64,000 nt of DNA, taken from Comamonas sp. JUb58 (GTDB taxonomy: Bacteria; Pseudomonadota; Gammaproteobacteria; Burkholderiales; Burkholderiaceae_C). Of the stretch, positions 43,693 through 52,683 are shown piece after piece. Numbering within the stretch: position 1 is the stretch's first letter; each line of letters starts with the position of its first letter. The position numbers and the translations under genes were made by a program. The stretch is from positions 1-64,000 of the forward strand of contig NZ_SOAL01000003.1 of assembly GCF_004364775.1 (NCBI RefSeq). The letters run 5' to 3'. A model generated the notes under the pieces. It was not told where the DNA came from. It searched no databases and saw nothing but the letters and a program-made list of their open reading frames with translations.

Positions 43693-46600
43693 TCAGTCAT
43701 ACCGCAAGGTGTAGATCAGATCCAGCGCGCTGGTAGTACCGGCCGAGCCGCGCAGCTGCAGGTTGCGGGTGAAGTCGTAGAAGATGTAGAGGGCACCCAA
43801 GGTGCCGGCCAGACCGGCCTCATAGGTGACATACAGGTCTTGCGACAGGCGCTTGCCGACGGACAGGCTGGCGGAATCGCGGTCGGTGCCGCCAAAGCCG
43901 ATCTCGTCCAGGCCCAGGCTCTTGGCGATATTGCCGGTGATGCTCTCACCCGAGCCACCGCTGAGCAGGGCCAGCGCCGCTTGCTGCATCAGTGCGCTGC
44001 TGGCGCCGCCACTGGCAGGGTCGCGGCCCATCACTACCCAGGAGATCTTCTCCGCATCGGGCATCTCGGGATTCGAGTACAAGCTCACGCGTGGCGCTTG
44101 TGCCGAGCCGCTGACCTGCACACCGGCCTTCACCGAGATATTGGGGCGCAGCGCCAGAATATCGAGCGAAGGGTTGTTGTAGGGGCCGTTGAAGCGGATC
44201 AGGCCGGTCTCCACATTCAGCACCTGGCCCCAGGCGCGGTAGCGGCCTTCTTCGGTGCTGATGACGCCGGTGATGCGCGGCATGCCGATGCCGGCGCCGC
44301 CACTGCTTTGCACATTGAGCGTGCCAGTCAAACGGGTGGTGATGCCATAGCCTTGCAGCGCAAAGTCGTGGCCCATGTCGAGCTTGACGTTCAGGATCAG
44401 CGGCTTGGCCGTTGTCACCTGGCCCGCAGGGGCATCGAGCTTGGCCTGGGCAGCCTTGGCTGCCTCTTCCTTGGCCTTCTCGGCAGCAGCGGCGCGGCTG
44501 GCCTTGGTGCTGACCACCACATCGCTGCCCAGCTTAGGCGAGGACTCATCGGCCAGCATGATGCTGGCGCGGTCCACGGTCAGGTCGCCGGTGATGCTCA
44601 TCTGGCCTTGCTGCAGCTGGCTGCGCACCTGGCCGGAGATGCTCACCTGGCGGTCGGCACGCACCAGCACCTGCAGCGCCTTGGCCTGGGTGCGGATGTC
44701 CATGCGGATATCCGGTGCGGCGCCGTTTTGCGGCATGGTCCAGCTGATGGTGCCAGTGGCATCCAGGGTACCGCCACTGCTGGGCGCGGCCGTCAGGTTG
44801 CCGCTGTAGCCAGCAATGCGGGCGCGGCTGCCTTCGCCGCCATCAAAGTGCAGGCTTTGCAGCTCCAGCGTATTGCCGTTGAGCTGCGAGCGCAGGCTGC
44901 CGTTGCGCAGGTCCACGCCATCCAGCTGCGACTGGATATGCATCTTGTCTGCGGTGATGGAGCCGCTCCAGCGCGGGTCTTGCAGATTGCCTGCCAGCTG
45001 CACATTGGCCGCCAAGCTGCCGGCCACGCGCCAGCCCGGTGGCGCAAAGCTGGCCCAGATGCCCAGGTCGGGCATTTGTGCCTGCACGCTGCCGCTGAGT
45101 GGCGCATCGGGGGCCACGGTCGCGCCCAGGTAGTTCTTGCCTTCGTACTGCAGCGCGGTTTGCACATCAGCGGTAAGTTGGCCGGCGTTGACCGAATCCC
45201 ACTGCAGGCGGCTGCGCACCTGGCGGTCTTGCACGGTCAGCTCGACCTTGGCGGTGCGGATGCGTGCGATAACGGTCTGGCCTTCGGCCGAGAAGGCCTT
45301 GGAAACCGAGCCTTCCTTGCCGCTGGAGTGGAAGGTCACGTTCTTCGGCGCGCTGCCCTGGGTGTGCAGCTGCAGATCGCCACTGGCGCGCTCGATCTCT
45401 ACCTTGGCGTTGAGGCCGTTTTGCGTGTTGACATCCCAGCGACCCTGGACCACGAGGTCCGAATCGAGCGGGCTGTGCTTTTGTGCCTGGCTGGGGTCGG
45501 GCTTTTGGAAGGCGCGTATCCAGCGCACAGGCAGGCCTTGTAGGCTGCCGGTGCTTTGCAGCTGCACGGCCTTGTCCGCCCCCTGGCTGAACTGCAAGGG
45601 GTTCCATTGCAGGGTGACGGTGCCGGGCTGCGGGCCAGTCAGCTGCAACTGGCTGGCACCGGTGCTGGCGCGCAGCGGCTGGTTGCCGGCGGGCAGCTGC
45701 AGTTTGAAGTCCAGCGGCTGCTGCAGTTGCAGCTGCCAGGGCTCCTTATTGGGCGGCAGCGTGGCGCGGGCCTGCAGCTTGCTCAGCGCGCCACTCCACT
45801 GCTTGGCCGCAGTGCTGTTGGCGGCCAGGCTGATTTGGGCGGCCATTTGCTGCTCGCCATGCTGGGCTTGGGTGCGCAGATCCAGCTGCACTTTCTTGAG
45901 GTTGCCGACCAGGGCCAGCTCGGTATCGCGCAGCTGCCACAGGTCAGCGGCTTCGGCGCTGGGGCGTACGCTGAACTGTGGGGTGCTGATGTTGGCATCG
46001 AGTGCAAAGGGCTGGCCACCGGAGGGAAGGCCATCCGGCAACCGGGCCAGCAGGCCGGCCTGCTGCAGCTGGCGCAGCGCATCGCCATAGCCACCGCTAA
46101 AGCGCAGCTTGGCATCCAGGCTGCCCTGGGCCAGCATGCCTTCGGGCAGCGCCTGGGCCATGCCCGGCACCTTGCGCAGCCACTGCAGCAGTTGCTCGGC
46201 ACTGCTCAGGCGCAGGGCGATATTGCCCTGGCCTTGCTGGGGTGCGGCCTGGGCCTTGGCATCCAGATTGGCACCGGGCGCTTGCACGGACAGCTCGCCC
46301 GCGCCACTGCGCTGCTTGATATTGGCGGTCAGCTGCTTGGCGTTGATATGCGCACCCAGCGCATCAATTTGCGCACTTTGCAGCTGCAGCTCTGGCGCCT
46401 TCCACTGGCCCTTGGCGACCACGCGGTCGATCGGCAGGGTGGTGCTGGCTGCCGTAGCCTTGGCGGGCGTGCGGCGGTCGGAGGTGATGTTGGCATCAAA
46501 AACAATGGCCTCGTTCTGCGACTGGGCCGACAAGCTGCCGGACAGCGGTGCACTGTCGATGCGGGTATCGACCAGCGCCGGATTGATGGCGCGCAGTGCT

Positions 46601-48099
46601 GCCTGGATGCCGGCATGGTGGTCGGCCAGGCGGTAGTGGCCCTGGGCCGTCAGGCTGCCGCTGCCCAGTTGCACCTGGCTGCCGTCGAGCACATCCACAC
46701 GCTGGCCGTCAAACAGCGCATGGGTCTGCACGGCGCTTACCGGCAGGAGCTGGTGGTTGATGGGGCCGGGCAGGGCGTTGCTGATATCGACCTGGATATC
46801 CAGCGGTACCGGCAGCAGCGCTGGAGGCGTGGCGGGGGCGGCGTCCTGGGCATCGGCGGTGGTGGCTGCATCGGCCTTGTTGGCCGTGGGGTCCACCGGC
46901 ACATCCACCAGCGCTGGCGCGGGATGGGCGGTATGGGTGCTGCTGACCAGCTCGGGCGCAGCCTCGCTCACCGCCAATTGGCCATTGAGCAAGGTGGTCG
47001 GCAGGCTGGGCAAAAAGGCGCCCAGGTTGACGCTTTGCAACTGGGCCTGTGCGGGGCCGAGCGGCCAAGGGCGCCAGGGGTAGACGGTGGCATCCACATT
47101 GGCCTGCATGGGCGCGGCGCCGGCCAGCGCTTGGGCGGAGCGGGCCGCCTGGGCCTTGGCGGCTTTCTCTTGGGCCGAAGGCGCCTTGGCCGCAGTCTTT
47201 TTGTTGCCGGTGGATGGTGCGGGCGTGGTGTCCGCCGGCTTGGCGGCCGCTGCAGGCAGCTGGGGGTTGACCTGGGCCTGCACGCGCAAGGCGGCGTCCA
47301 GGCCCGACAGGGTGCCTGTGACCTGCACTCCGGCATCGGCCAGGATGGCGGGCAGGGTGTCGGTGGCGGGCTGGTCGAGCTGGGCTTTCAGATCGGCGTT
47401 GATCTGCATGGGGGCCAGCGCATCCACATCGGCCTTCAGCTGCAGGTTGCTGTTGAAGGCTTGGACCTTGTCGATCTGCAGCTGGTGCTTGTCAGCGGCA
47501 TAGAGGTAGTGGCCCTGAAACTGCGTGACGGTGATGGGTTGCGGCGCGGCCCAGATGATTTCGTCCACGGTAAAAGGCACCTCCAGCACGCGCAGGGGCA
47601 GCGGTAACTGCTCCAAAGGCTTGCTAGGTTCCTTGGGCTTGTCGATGCCCGATGGCGTGATGGTGAGCTTGGCGATATGGATGGGCGCCAGGCGCAACTC
47701 GCGGTCCAGAATCTTGTCCAGGCTCCAGCCGATGGTGGCCTGGTCGACTTGGACGCTGATCGACGGATTGCTCCACTGCAGCTGGCCAATGCTGCCGCCG
47801 CCGCGCAGGCTGCCCTGCACATCTTGGGCTTGCAGTTGCATGTCGGCCGGCAAAAAGCGCTGGGCCAGGGTGATCGTGCGGGCGAGCGAATCGTTCTGCC
47901 CGGTCCACCACCAGGCGCCGCCCAGCAGGGCGGCCAGCAGCACGACAAGGACGATCAGCAGCCACAGCAGATAGCGCGCGGCACGGCGCAGACCGCTGCG
48001 CTTTTTGGGAGAGGATGGGCCAGAGGAGGGGCCGCTGGGCGGCGCCGCCGTTGGCGCTGCGGCGCTGGCCGGGGGTGCAATAGCGTGTGTATCTGCCAT
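43693..48099 (-). CDS. tamB: translocation and assembly module protein TamB
   Basis: 1468 residues. One N-terminal membrane anchor (LLWLLIVLVVLLAALLGGAWWW) after a Ala/Pro/Ser-rich cytoplasmic start; the rest is a long beta-rich periplasmic body of AsmA-type repeats. The C-terminal DUF490 ends with the hallmarks GYGITTRLTGTLNV, YRAWGQVLNVETGLIRFNGPYNNPSLDILALRPN, VGKRLSQDLYVTYEAGLAGTLGALYIFYDFTRNLQLRGSAGT and a final Asp. TamB works with TamA in moving phospholipid and helping outer-membrane protein assembly. It starts 3 bases after tamA, so the pair is co-translated. Confidence 0.95.
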   Translation of the reverse strand: MADTHAIAPPASAAAPTAAPPSGPSSGPSSPKKRSGLRRAARYLLWLLIVLVVLLAALLGGAWWWTGQNDSLARTITLAQRFLPADMQLQAQDVQGSLRGGGSIGQLQWSNPSISVQVDQATIGWSLDKILDRELRLAPIHIAKLTITPSGIDKPKEPSKPLEQLPLPLRVLEVPFTVDEIIWAAPQPITVTQFQGHYLYAADKHQLQIDKVQAFNSNLQLKADVDALAPMQINADLKAQLDQPATDTLPAILADAGVQVTGTLSGLDAALRVQAQVNPQLPAAAAKPADTTPAPSTGNKKTAAKAPSAQEKAAKAQAARSAQALAGAAPMQANVDATVYPWRPWPLGPAQAQLQSVNLGAFLPSLPTTLLNGQLAVSEAAPELVSSTHTAHPAPALVDVPVDPTANKADAATTADAQDAAPATPPALLPVPLDIQVDISNALPGPINHQLLPVSAVQTHALFDGQRVDVLDGSQVQLGSGSLTAQGHYRLADHHAGIQAALRAINPALVDTRIDSAPLSGSLSAQSQNEAIVFDANITSDRRTPAKATAASTTLPIDRVVAKGQWKAPELQLQSAQIDALGAHINAKQLTANIKQRSGAGELSVQAPGANLDAKAQAAPQQGQGNIALRLSSAEQLLQWLRKVPGMAQALPEGMLAQGSLDAKLRFSGGYGDALRQLQQAGLLARLPDGLPSGGQPFALDANISTPQFSVRPSAEAADLWQLRDTELALVGNLKKVQLDLRTQAQHGEQQMAAQISLAANSTAAKQWSGALSKLQARATLPPNKEPWQLQLQQPLDFKLQLPAGNQPLRASTGASQLQLTGPQPGTVTLQWNPLQFSQGADKAVQLQSTGSLQGLPVRWIRAFQKPDPSQAQKHSPLDSDLVVQGRWDVNTQNGLNAKVEIERASGDLQLHTQGSAPKNVTFHSSGKEGSVSKAFSAEGQTVIARIRTAKVELTVQDRQVRSRLQWDSVNAGQLTADVQTALQYEGKNYLGATVAPDAPLSGSVQAQMPDLGIWASFAPPGWRVAGSLAANVQLAGNLQDPRWSGSITADKMHIQSQLDGVDLRNGSLRSQLNGNTLELQSLHFDGGEGSRARIAGYSGNLTAAPSSGGTLDATGTISWTMPQNGAAPDIRMDIRTQAKALQVLVRADRQVSISGQVRSQLQQGQMSITGDLTVDRASIMLADESSPKLGSDVVVSTKASRAAAAEKAKEEAAKAAQAKLDAPAGQVTTAKPLILNVKLDMGHDFALQGYGITTRLTGTLNVQSSGGAGIGMPRITGVISTEEGRYRAWGQVLNVETGLIRFNGPYNNPSLDILALRPNISVKAGVQVSGSAQAPRVSLYSNPEMPDAEKISWVVMGRDPASGGASSALMQQAALALLSGGSGESITGNIAKSLGLDEIGFGGTDRDSASLSVGKRLSQDLYVTYEAGLAGTLGALYIFYDFTRNLQLRGSAGTTSALDLIYTLRYD

Positions 48100-48102
48100 G
48101 TT

Positions 48103-49989
48103 TTAGAAGCTGTATCCCAGACGCAAGTGCAAGCGGAAACGTTCGTCTTTCAAGCCATAGGCCACATCGGCCTGCAGCGCGCCCACGGGGCTGCGCCAGC
48201 GCAGGCCCGTGCCAATGCCCCAGTAGGGCGTCATATCACCAACCTTGTCTGCGACCGAGCCCACATCGGCAAACACGGCCGATTCCCAGGCGCTGATCTC
48301 GCCATTGCGCACCAGGGGGCGCTGGTACTCGACACTGCCCACATACATGTAGCGGCCGCCGTAGACCTGGTCGTCGGCCACGCGGGTGCCGATCTTCTTG
48401 TAGCCATAGCCGCGCACCGTGGTGTCGCCGCCGGTGATGAACAACTGGGTGGCCGGGATCACGGCTGAATCCTTGGCCATGATGGCGCCGCCCTCGGCTC
48501 GCAGTGCGATGCGGGCGCTGCGCGAACTGCCATTGGGCGCCGTGACCTTGCCGGCCGGCACAAAGCCTTGCCAGCGCAACAGGCTGCGCACAAAGGGCTC
48601 ACGGTCCGGTGTGATGGTGTAGCCCGCGCCCAGCTCAGCGGCAATGCCGTAGCCTCGCGTGGGATCGGTGTTGTTGTTGAAGTAGCGGCCCGTCCAGCCG
48701 TAGTTGACGCTCAAGGCGCTACTCGAGGGAATCTTTTCCTGGCCTTGCACCGATGAGAAGTCGTACTGCAGAAAAGCGCTGCGATCGATATGGTCCGTGC
48801 TCTTTTTGTGGCCGCCGCGCAGCTGCATGGAGTTGACAGTGAAGTCGCCATTCAGTTCGCGCTTGACCTCACCGGCGCCAAAGTAGGCCCAGCCACTTTC
48901 CTTGGGCAGGTCGGTCCATTCGGTGGACAGCAGCTTCTTGTCGCGCTCGAACGAGAACTTGCTCACCGCCCGCCAGCCCAGCCAGGGCATCTTGTTGTGG
49001 GTGTGGTCCAGGCTCAGGCGCGGCCCGGTGTCGGTGGACATACCGATACCAAACACCACCTTTTGCAGCTTGGCCTCGCGCACCTGGGCGATCACCGGTG
49101 CTTCCTTGGGGTTGGCAGTGTCGGTGTCCAGGGTCAGGAAGACCGAGTCGTAGTAGCCGCTGCCGGCCAGTCGGGTCTGGGCGTCCAGCATGTCGGCTTC
49201 GCTGTAGTTCTGGCCGCTGGGCAGGCGCGCAATGCGGGCAATGCCCTCGGCGTCGTAGCGCTCGGTGCCTTCGATGCGCAAGGGACCAAACTTGTAGAGC
49301 GGGCCGCTGTCATAGCCCACCGAGAGCTTGGCCTGGTTGGTGTCGCCATCGATATTGGCCTGGCTGTTGCTGATCTTGGCGGTGGGGTAGCGGTTGCGCT
49401 GCAGGCTGCGCAGCCCTTCGGACTTGGCGCTGCTCCATTCCTTTTGGGTAAAGCCTTCGCCGGGCTGCAGATCCCAGTTGCGCTGGAAGCGGGCGCGGCG
49501 CGCGGCAAAGTTCTTTTCCTGCGTCACTTCGCCGCTGTAGTCCAGCTCCACCTCGGCCACCTTGGTCTGGGGGCCGGGTTCGACCTCAATCACAAACTGC
49601 GGCCGTGCCTGGCTGTTTTCTGTGGAGATGCCGCTGTCGGCCGGGGCGGTGCCGGTGTCATAGGCATCGATCTTGATCTCGGGGCTGAAGTAGCCCAAGG
49701 TGCCCATCAGCTCGCGCACGTCTTCATCGGCACTGCCCAGCAGGCGCGTCATCTCGCTCATCTGCAGACCGGGGAAGTTGCGGTAGCGCTTGAGCTCTAC
49801 GTACTGCTCCAGATACTCGCGCACCTTCTTGGGCGCCTTCACGGTGATATCAAATGCGGGCTCGCCAGTGGCATGCGCGGCGCTACCGTCCGCGTCTTCG
49901 GTCTTGGGGGTGCTGCTGCAGCCTGCCAGCAGGGCAGCAGTAAGAATAAAAAACGCCGGCAGGACCGGCGTCGTCAGACGGTGTCGCAT
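48103..49989 (-). CDS. tamA: TamA-like outer-membrane beta-barrel protein (Omp85 family) with lipobox
   Basis: 628 residues from ATG 49987-49989. The N-terminus has a signal sequence ending LLAGC, a lipobox, so the mature protein may be a lipoprotein as well as a barrel, which is unusual for TamA. POTRA domains lie at about 50-260 (EYLEQYVELKRYRNF, VIEVEPGPQTKVAEVELDYSGE, YDSGPLYKFGPLRIEGTERY). The Omp85 barrel follows, with the surface-gating VRGY motif in GDTTVRGYGYKKIG and a C-terminal YSF end. TamA and TamB together span the periplasm. It sits between vwa and tamB with almost no gap. Confidence 0.92.
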   Translation of the reverse strand: MRHRLTTPVLPAFFILTAALLAGCSSTPKTEDADGSAAHATGEPAFDITVKAPKKVREYLEQYVELKRYRNFPGLQMSEMTRLLGSADEDVRELMGTLGYFSPEIKIDAYDTGTAPADSGISTENSQARPQFVIEVEPGPQTKVAEVELDYSGEVTQEKNFAARRARFQRNWDLQPGEGFTQKEWSSAKSEGLRSLQRNRYPTAKISNSQANIDGDTNQAKLSVGYDSGPLYKFGPLRIEGTERYDAEGIARIARLPSGQNYSEADMLDAQTRLAGSGYYDSVFLTLDTDTANPKEAPVIAQVREAKLQKVVFGIGMSTDTGPRLSLDHTHNKMPWLGWRAVSKFSFERDKKLLSTEWTDLPKESGWAYFGAGEVKRELNGDFTVNSMQLRGGHKKSTDHIDRSAFLQYDFSSVQGQEKIPSSSALSVNYGWTGRYFNNNTDPTRGYGIAAELGAGYTITPDREPFVRSLLRWQGFVPAGKVTAPNGSSRSARIALRAEGGAIMAKDSAVIPATQLFITGGDTTVRGYGYKKIGTRVADDQVYGGRYMYVGSVEYQRPLVRNGEISAWESAVFADVGSVADKVGDMTPYWGIGTGLRWRSPVGALQADVAYGLKDERFRLHLRLGYSF

Positions 49990-49991
49990 GG

Positions 49992-51179
49992 TCACTTTGA
50001 CAGCAAGCGCATCGTGTCCTCCAGCCCTTTGAGTGACAGGGGAAACATGCGGTCGCCTACGAGTTGTTGTATCAGGCTGATGCTCTGGCGGTATTGCCAC
50101 ACGCCTTGCGGCTCCGGATTGATCCAGGCGTGCTTGGGAAATGCGTGGGTCAATCGTTTAAGCCATTCGGCCCCAGGTTCCTCATTGTTGTACTCAACGG
50201 AGCCTCCGGCTTGTAGGACTTCGTATGGACTCATCGTGGCATCGCCCACAAAAATGAGTTTGTAATCTTTGTTGTATTTTCGAATGATGTCCCAGGTAGG
50301 GAATTTCTCAGCGTAACGCCGTTTATTGTTCTTCCACATGTAGTCGTAGACGCAATTGTGAAAATAATAAAACTCGAGGTGCTTGAATTCGCTTTTGACG
50401 GCGCTGAATAACTCCTCGACGCGCTGAATATGGTCATCCATGGTGCCGCCCACATCCATCAGCAGCAGTACCTTCACATGGTTATGGCGCTCGGGCACCA
50501 TCTTGATATCGAGGTAGCCGGCATTCGCAGCGGTGGCGCGGATGGTGTCGGGCAGGTCCAGTTCAAGATCATTGCCTTCGCGGGCAAAGCGGCGCAGGCG
50601 GCGCAGTGCCACCTTGATATTGCGGGTGCCCAGCTCCTGGGTGTCGTCGTAATCGCGGTAGGCGCGCTGCTCCCAGACCTTGACGGCGCTTCGGCTCTTG
50701 CCCGGGCCGCCAATGCGCACGCCGGCCGGGTTGTAGCCGCCATGGCCAAAGGGGCTGGTGCCGTTGGTGCCAATCCATTTGCTGCCGCCTTCGTGCCGGC
50801 CCTTTTGCTCTTCCAGGCGTTTTTTGAGCGTCTCCATCAGCTCATCCCAGCCCATGGCCTCGATGGCGGCCTTTTCTTCGGCGCTTAGCTCTTTTTCCAG
50901 CACCTGCTTGAGCCAGTCCTCGGGCAGCTCCTTCTTCCAGTCGGTGAGCATCTCCATGCCCTTGAAGTAGGCGCCAAAGGCCTGGTCGAACTTGTCGAAC
51001 AGCTTCTCGTCCTTGACGAGGCACAGGCGTGCCAGAAAATAAAAATCGTCCAGGCTCCAGGCGTCCTCGGAGCGGGGGCCGGCCAGGCCCTTGTCCAGGG
51101 CTTCGAGCAGGGTCAGCAGCTCCTTGACCGACACCGGCAACTTGGCCGCGCGCAAGGTGTAGAAAAAGTCTATCAACAT
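49992..51179 (-). CDS. VWA-domain protein (CoxE-like)
   Basis: 395 residues. The N-terminal half (MLIDFFYTLRAAKLPVSVKELLTLLEAL) is the CoxE-like helical region. A Gly/Asn-rich linker reads GSKWIGTNGTSPFGHGGYNPAG. The C-terminal half is a von Willebrand A fold: VKVLLLMDVGGTMDDH carries a variant metal site with DxGxT instead of the usual DxSxS, later LIFVGDATMSPYEV. It normally pairs with a MoxR AAA ATPase, encoded here at 52684-53538 with other genes between. It ends two bases before the tamA start and may be co-transcribed with tamA-tamB. Confidence 0.88.
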   Translation of the reverse strand: MLIDFFYTLRAAKLPVSVKELLTLLEALDKGLAGPRSEDAWSLDDFYFLARLCLVKDEKLFDKFDQAFGAYFKGMEMLTDWKKELPEDWLKQVLEKELSAEEKAAIEAMGWDELMETLKKRLEEQKGRHEGGSKWIGTNGTSPFGHGGYNPAGVRIGGPGKSRSAVKVWEQRAYRDYDDTQELGTRNIKVALRRLRRFAREGNDLELDLPDTIRATAANAGYLDIKMVPERHNHVKVLLLMDVGGTMDDHIQRVEELFSAVKSEFKHLEFYYFHNCVYDYMWKNNKRRYAEKFPTWDIIRKYNKDYKLIFVGDATMSPYEVLQAGGSVEYNNEEPGAEWLKRLTHAFPKHAWINPEPQGVWQYRQSISLIQQLVGDRMFPLSLKGLEDTMRLLSK

Positions 51180-51251
51180 GGTTTGTAAACAATCTGAAAC
51201 AGTTTGGCGCTAGCCTCTCCAGTCTAAAGGGTACTCAAAAGGCAAGCTGTC

Positions 51252-51818
51252 ATGGTGATGATCAAAACGGACAAGGCACGCCAGGCGTTGCGTGACCGCG
51301 GCAGCCTGTCTGTACAGGAGCGCCAGATTCTGATCTTGTGCGATGGCAACCGCTCGCGTCAAGAGATTGCGCGTTGGGTCGGGGACAGCGCCGGCAGCGT
51401 GCTAGATGCCTTGATCAGTGGCGGCTATCTGGCCGTGCAGCAGCCTTCGGCGCCACCGCCTCCCCCACCACCGCCCCCGCCGCCTCCGGTGGCCGCCCCG
51501 GCGCCCGTGCAGGTGGCGCCCGCCGCGCCCGTGTATGTGGAGCAGACCCGCGCCAGCCAGGGCAGCAAACGCTCGCTGGCGGGCTGCAAGATGTATGCCG
51601 TGGGCATTTTGCAGATGCAGCGCAGCGCAGATGCGATGGCGCTGGCCGTGCGTGTGCAGCAGGCGGGCGACGAGACCGAGCTGCTCCTGGGCCTGGTCGA
51701 CATGGTGACCTTCCTGGAGCAGATGACCAATACCGGCTATGCCGACAACGTCAAAACCCATTTGCGCCAGATTCTGCCGGAGCAGTATCTGGGTGTGCTG
51801 AACCTGCAGACGGCTTAA
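51252..51818 (+). CDS. winged-helix-like protein with a 12-proline linker
   Basis: 188 residues. N-terminal 60 residues look like a winged helix (SLSVQERQILILCDGNRSRQEIARWVGDSAGSVLDALISGGYL). Twelve consecutive prolines follow (about residues 68-80), then an Ala/Pro linker. The C-terminal alpha-helical domain (RSLAGCKMYAVGILQMQRSADAMALAV, then LLLGLVDMVTFLEQMTNTGYADNVKTHLRQILPEQYL) has no family name I recognise. The gene is divergent from vwa with 72 bases between, within the MoxR-VWA neighbourhood. A Pro12 run should make its translation depend on EF-P. Confidence 0.7.
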   Translation: MVMIKTDKARQALRDRGSLSVQERQILILCDGNRSRQEIARWVGDSAGSVLDALISGGYLAVQQPSAPPPPPPPPPPPPVAAPAPVQVAPAAPVYVEQTRASQGSKRSLAGCKMYAVGILQMQRSADAMALAVRVQQAGDETELLLGLVDMVTFLEQMTNTGYADNVKTHLRQILPEQYLGVLNLQTA

Positions 51819-51837
51819 ATCAGCCGTTTCTTTAATC

Positions 51838-52431
51838 TCAGCGCGGCTGGTCCAGCAGGTACAGCAACTGGGCCTTGGCCTCCGGCCATTCACCAGCCAG
51901 CATGCTGTAGAGCACGCTGTCGCGCACGGTGCCATCGCGGCGCGGCGCATGGTGGCGGATGACGCCGTCCTTCTTGGCGCCCAGGCGCTCAATCGCGCGC
52001 TGGCTGGCAAAGTTGTAGTTGTCGGTGCGCCAGCCCACAACGGCCGCGCCCAGGGTCTCGAAAGCGTGGGTCAGCAGCAGCAGCTTGCAGGTGGTGTTGA
52101 CATGGCTGCGCTGCACGCTGCGGGCGTACCAGGTGTAGCCAATCTCCACGCGCTTCAAGGCGGGCACGATGTCGTGGTAACTGCTGGTGCCCAGCAACTG
52201 GCCGCTGGCCTCGTCCACCACCGCAAAGGGCATGCGGTTGCCAGCATCGCGCATGGCCAGGGCCTGCTCGATATAGGCGCGGGTGTTCTCAGGCTCGGGC
52301 ACCGAGGTGACGCGGATGTTCCACAGCTCGCCGTCTTGCGCGGCGGCGCGCAGGCCTGCCTCATGCGCCAGGGTCAGCGGGGTCAGCAGCACGCCACGGG
52401 CGCGCAGTTCAGTCGGTTCTACAAAGGCCAT
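51838..52431 (-). CDS. GNAT-family (RimJ/RimL-type) N-acetyltransferase
   Basis: 197 residues. Fold hallmarks: LRARGVLLTPLTLAHEAGLRAAAQDGELW (RimJ-like start), PFAVVDEASGQLLGTSSYHDIVPALKRVEIGYTWY, KLLLLTHAFETLGAAVVGWRTDNYNFASQRAIERLGAKKDGVIRHH with the typical N-S-AIERLGF motif. The acetyl-CoA loop (Q/RxxGxG/A) is degenerate. Members acetylate ribosomal or antibiotic amines; substrate unknown. It converges with the polyproline gene (19 bases) and lies in the moxR cluster. Confidence 0.85.
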   Translation of the reverse strand: MAFVEPTELRARGVLLTPLTLAHEAGLRAAAQDGELWNIRVTSVPEPENTRAYIEQALAMRDAGNRMPFAVVDEASGQLLGTSSYHDIVPALKRVEIGYTWYARSVQRSHVNTTCKLLLLTHAFETLGAAVVGWRTDNYNFASQRAIERLGAKKDGVIRHHAPRRDGTVRDSVLYSMLAGEWPEAKAQLLYLLDQPR

Positions 52432-52445
52432 ATGCCTCTTTCTAT

Positions 52446-52676
52446 TCAGCGTTCAGTATTGTTGCTGCGGCGGTTGCGCCAGCGCCGGGCCTGTTGCAGC
52501 CCCAGGCCGCCGCCCAGCCCCACCAGGGCAATAGCGGCGATGCTGCCGGCGTCATAGCCTTCGGAAAACAGCTGCCAGCCCAGCAGGCTGCCAATGCCCC
52601 AGCCCAGCAGCGCGCCCACCAGAAAACCGGCCGCGTCGCTCAGCCCTTCGACCAGCAGTTGCTGCGGGGTGGCCAT
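52446..52676 (-). CDS. small membrane protein of the moxR cluster
   Basis: 76 residues with two hydrophobic, glycine-zipper-like segments (AAGFLVGALLGWGIGSLLGW and AGSIAAIALVGLGGGLGL) and a basic tail (RRWRNRRSNNTER). It starts seven bases after moxR and 14 before the GNAT gene, so it is in the same transcript. No function can be given. Confidence 0.65.
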   Translation of the reverse strand: MATPQQLLVEGLSDAAGFLVGALLGWGIGSLLGWQLFSEGYDAGSIAAIALVGLGGGLGLQQARRWRNRRSNNTER

Positions 52677-52683
52677 GGCTGCT

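Noticed and set aside
43609-45543. Long plus-strand open frame opposite tamB
   Set aside because: It is a shadow of tamB: GC-rich codon use on the minus strand keeps this frame open, and it has no domain or ribosome binding site.
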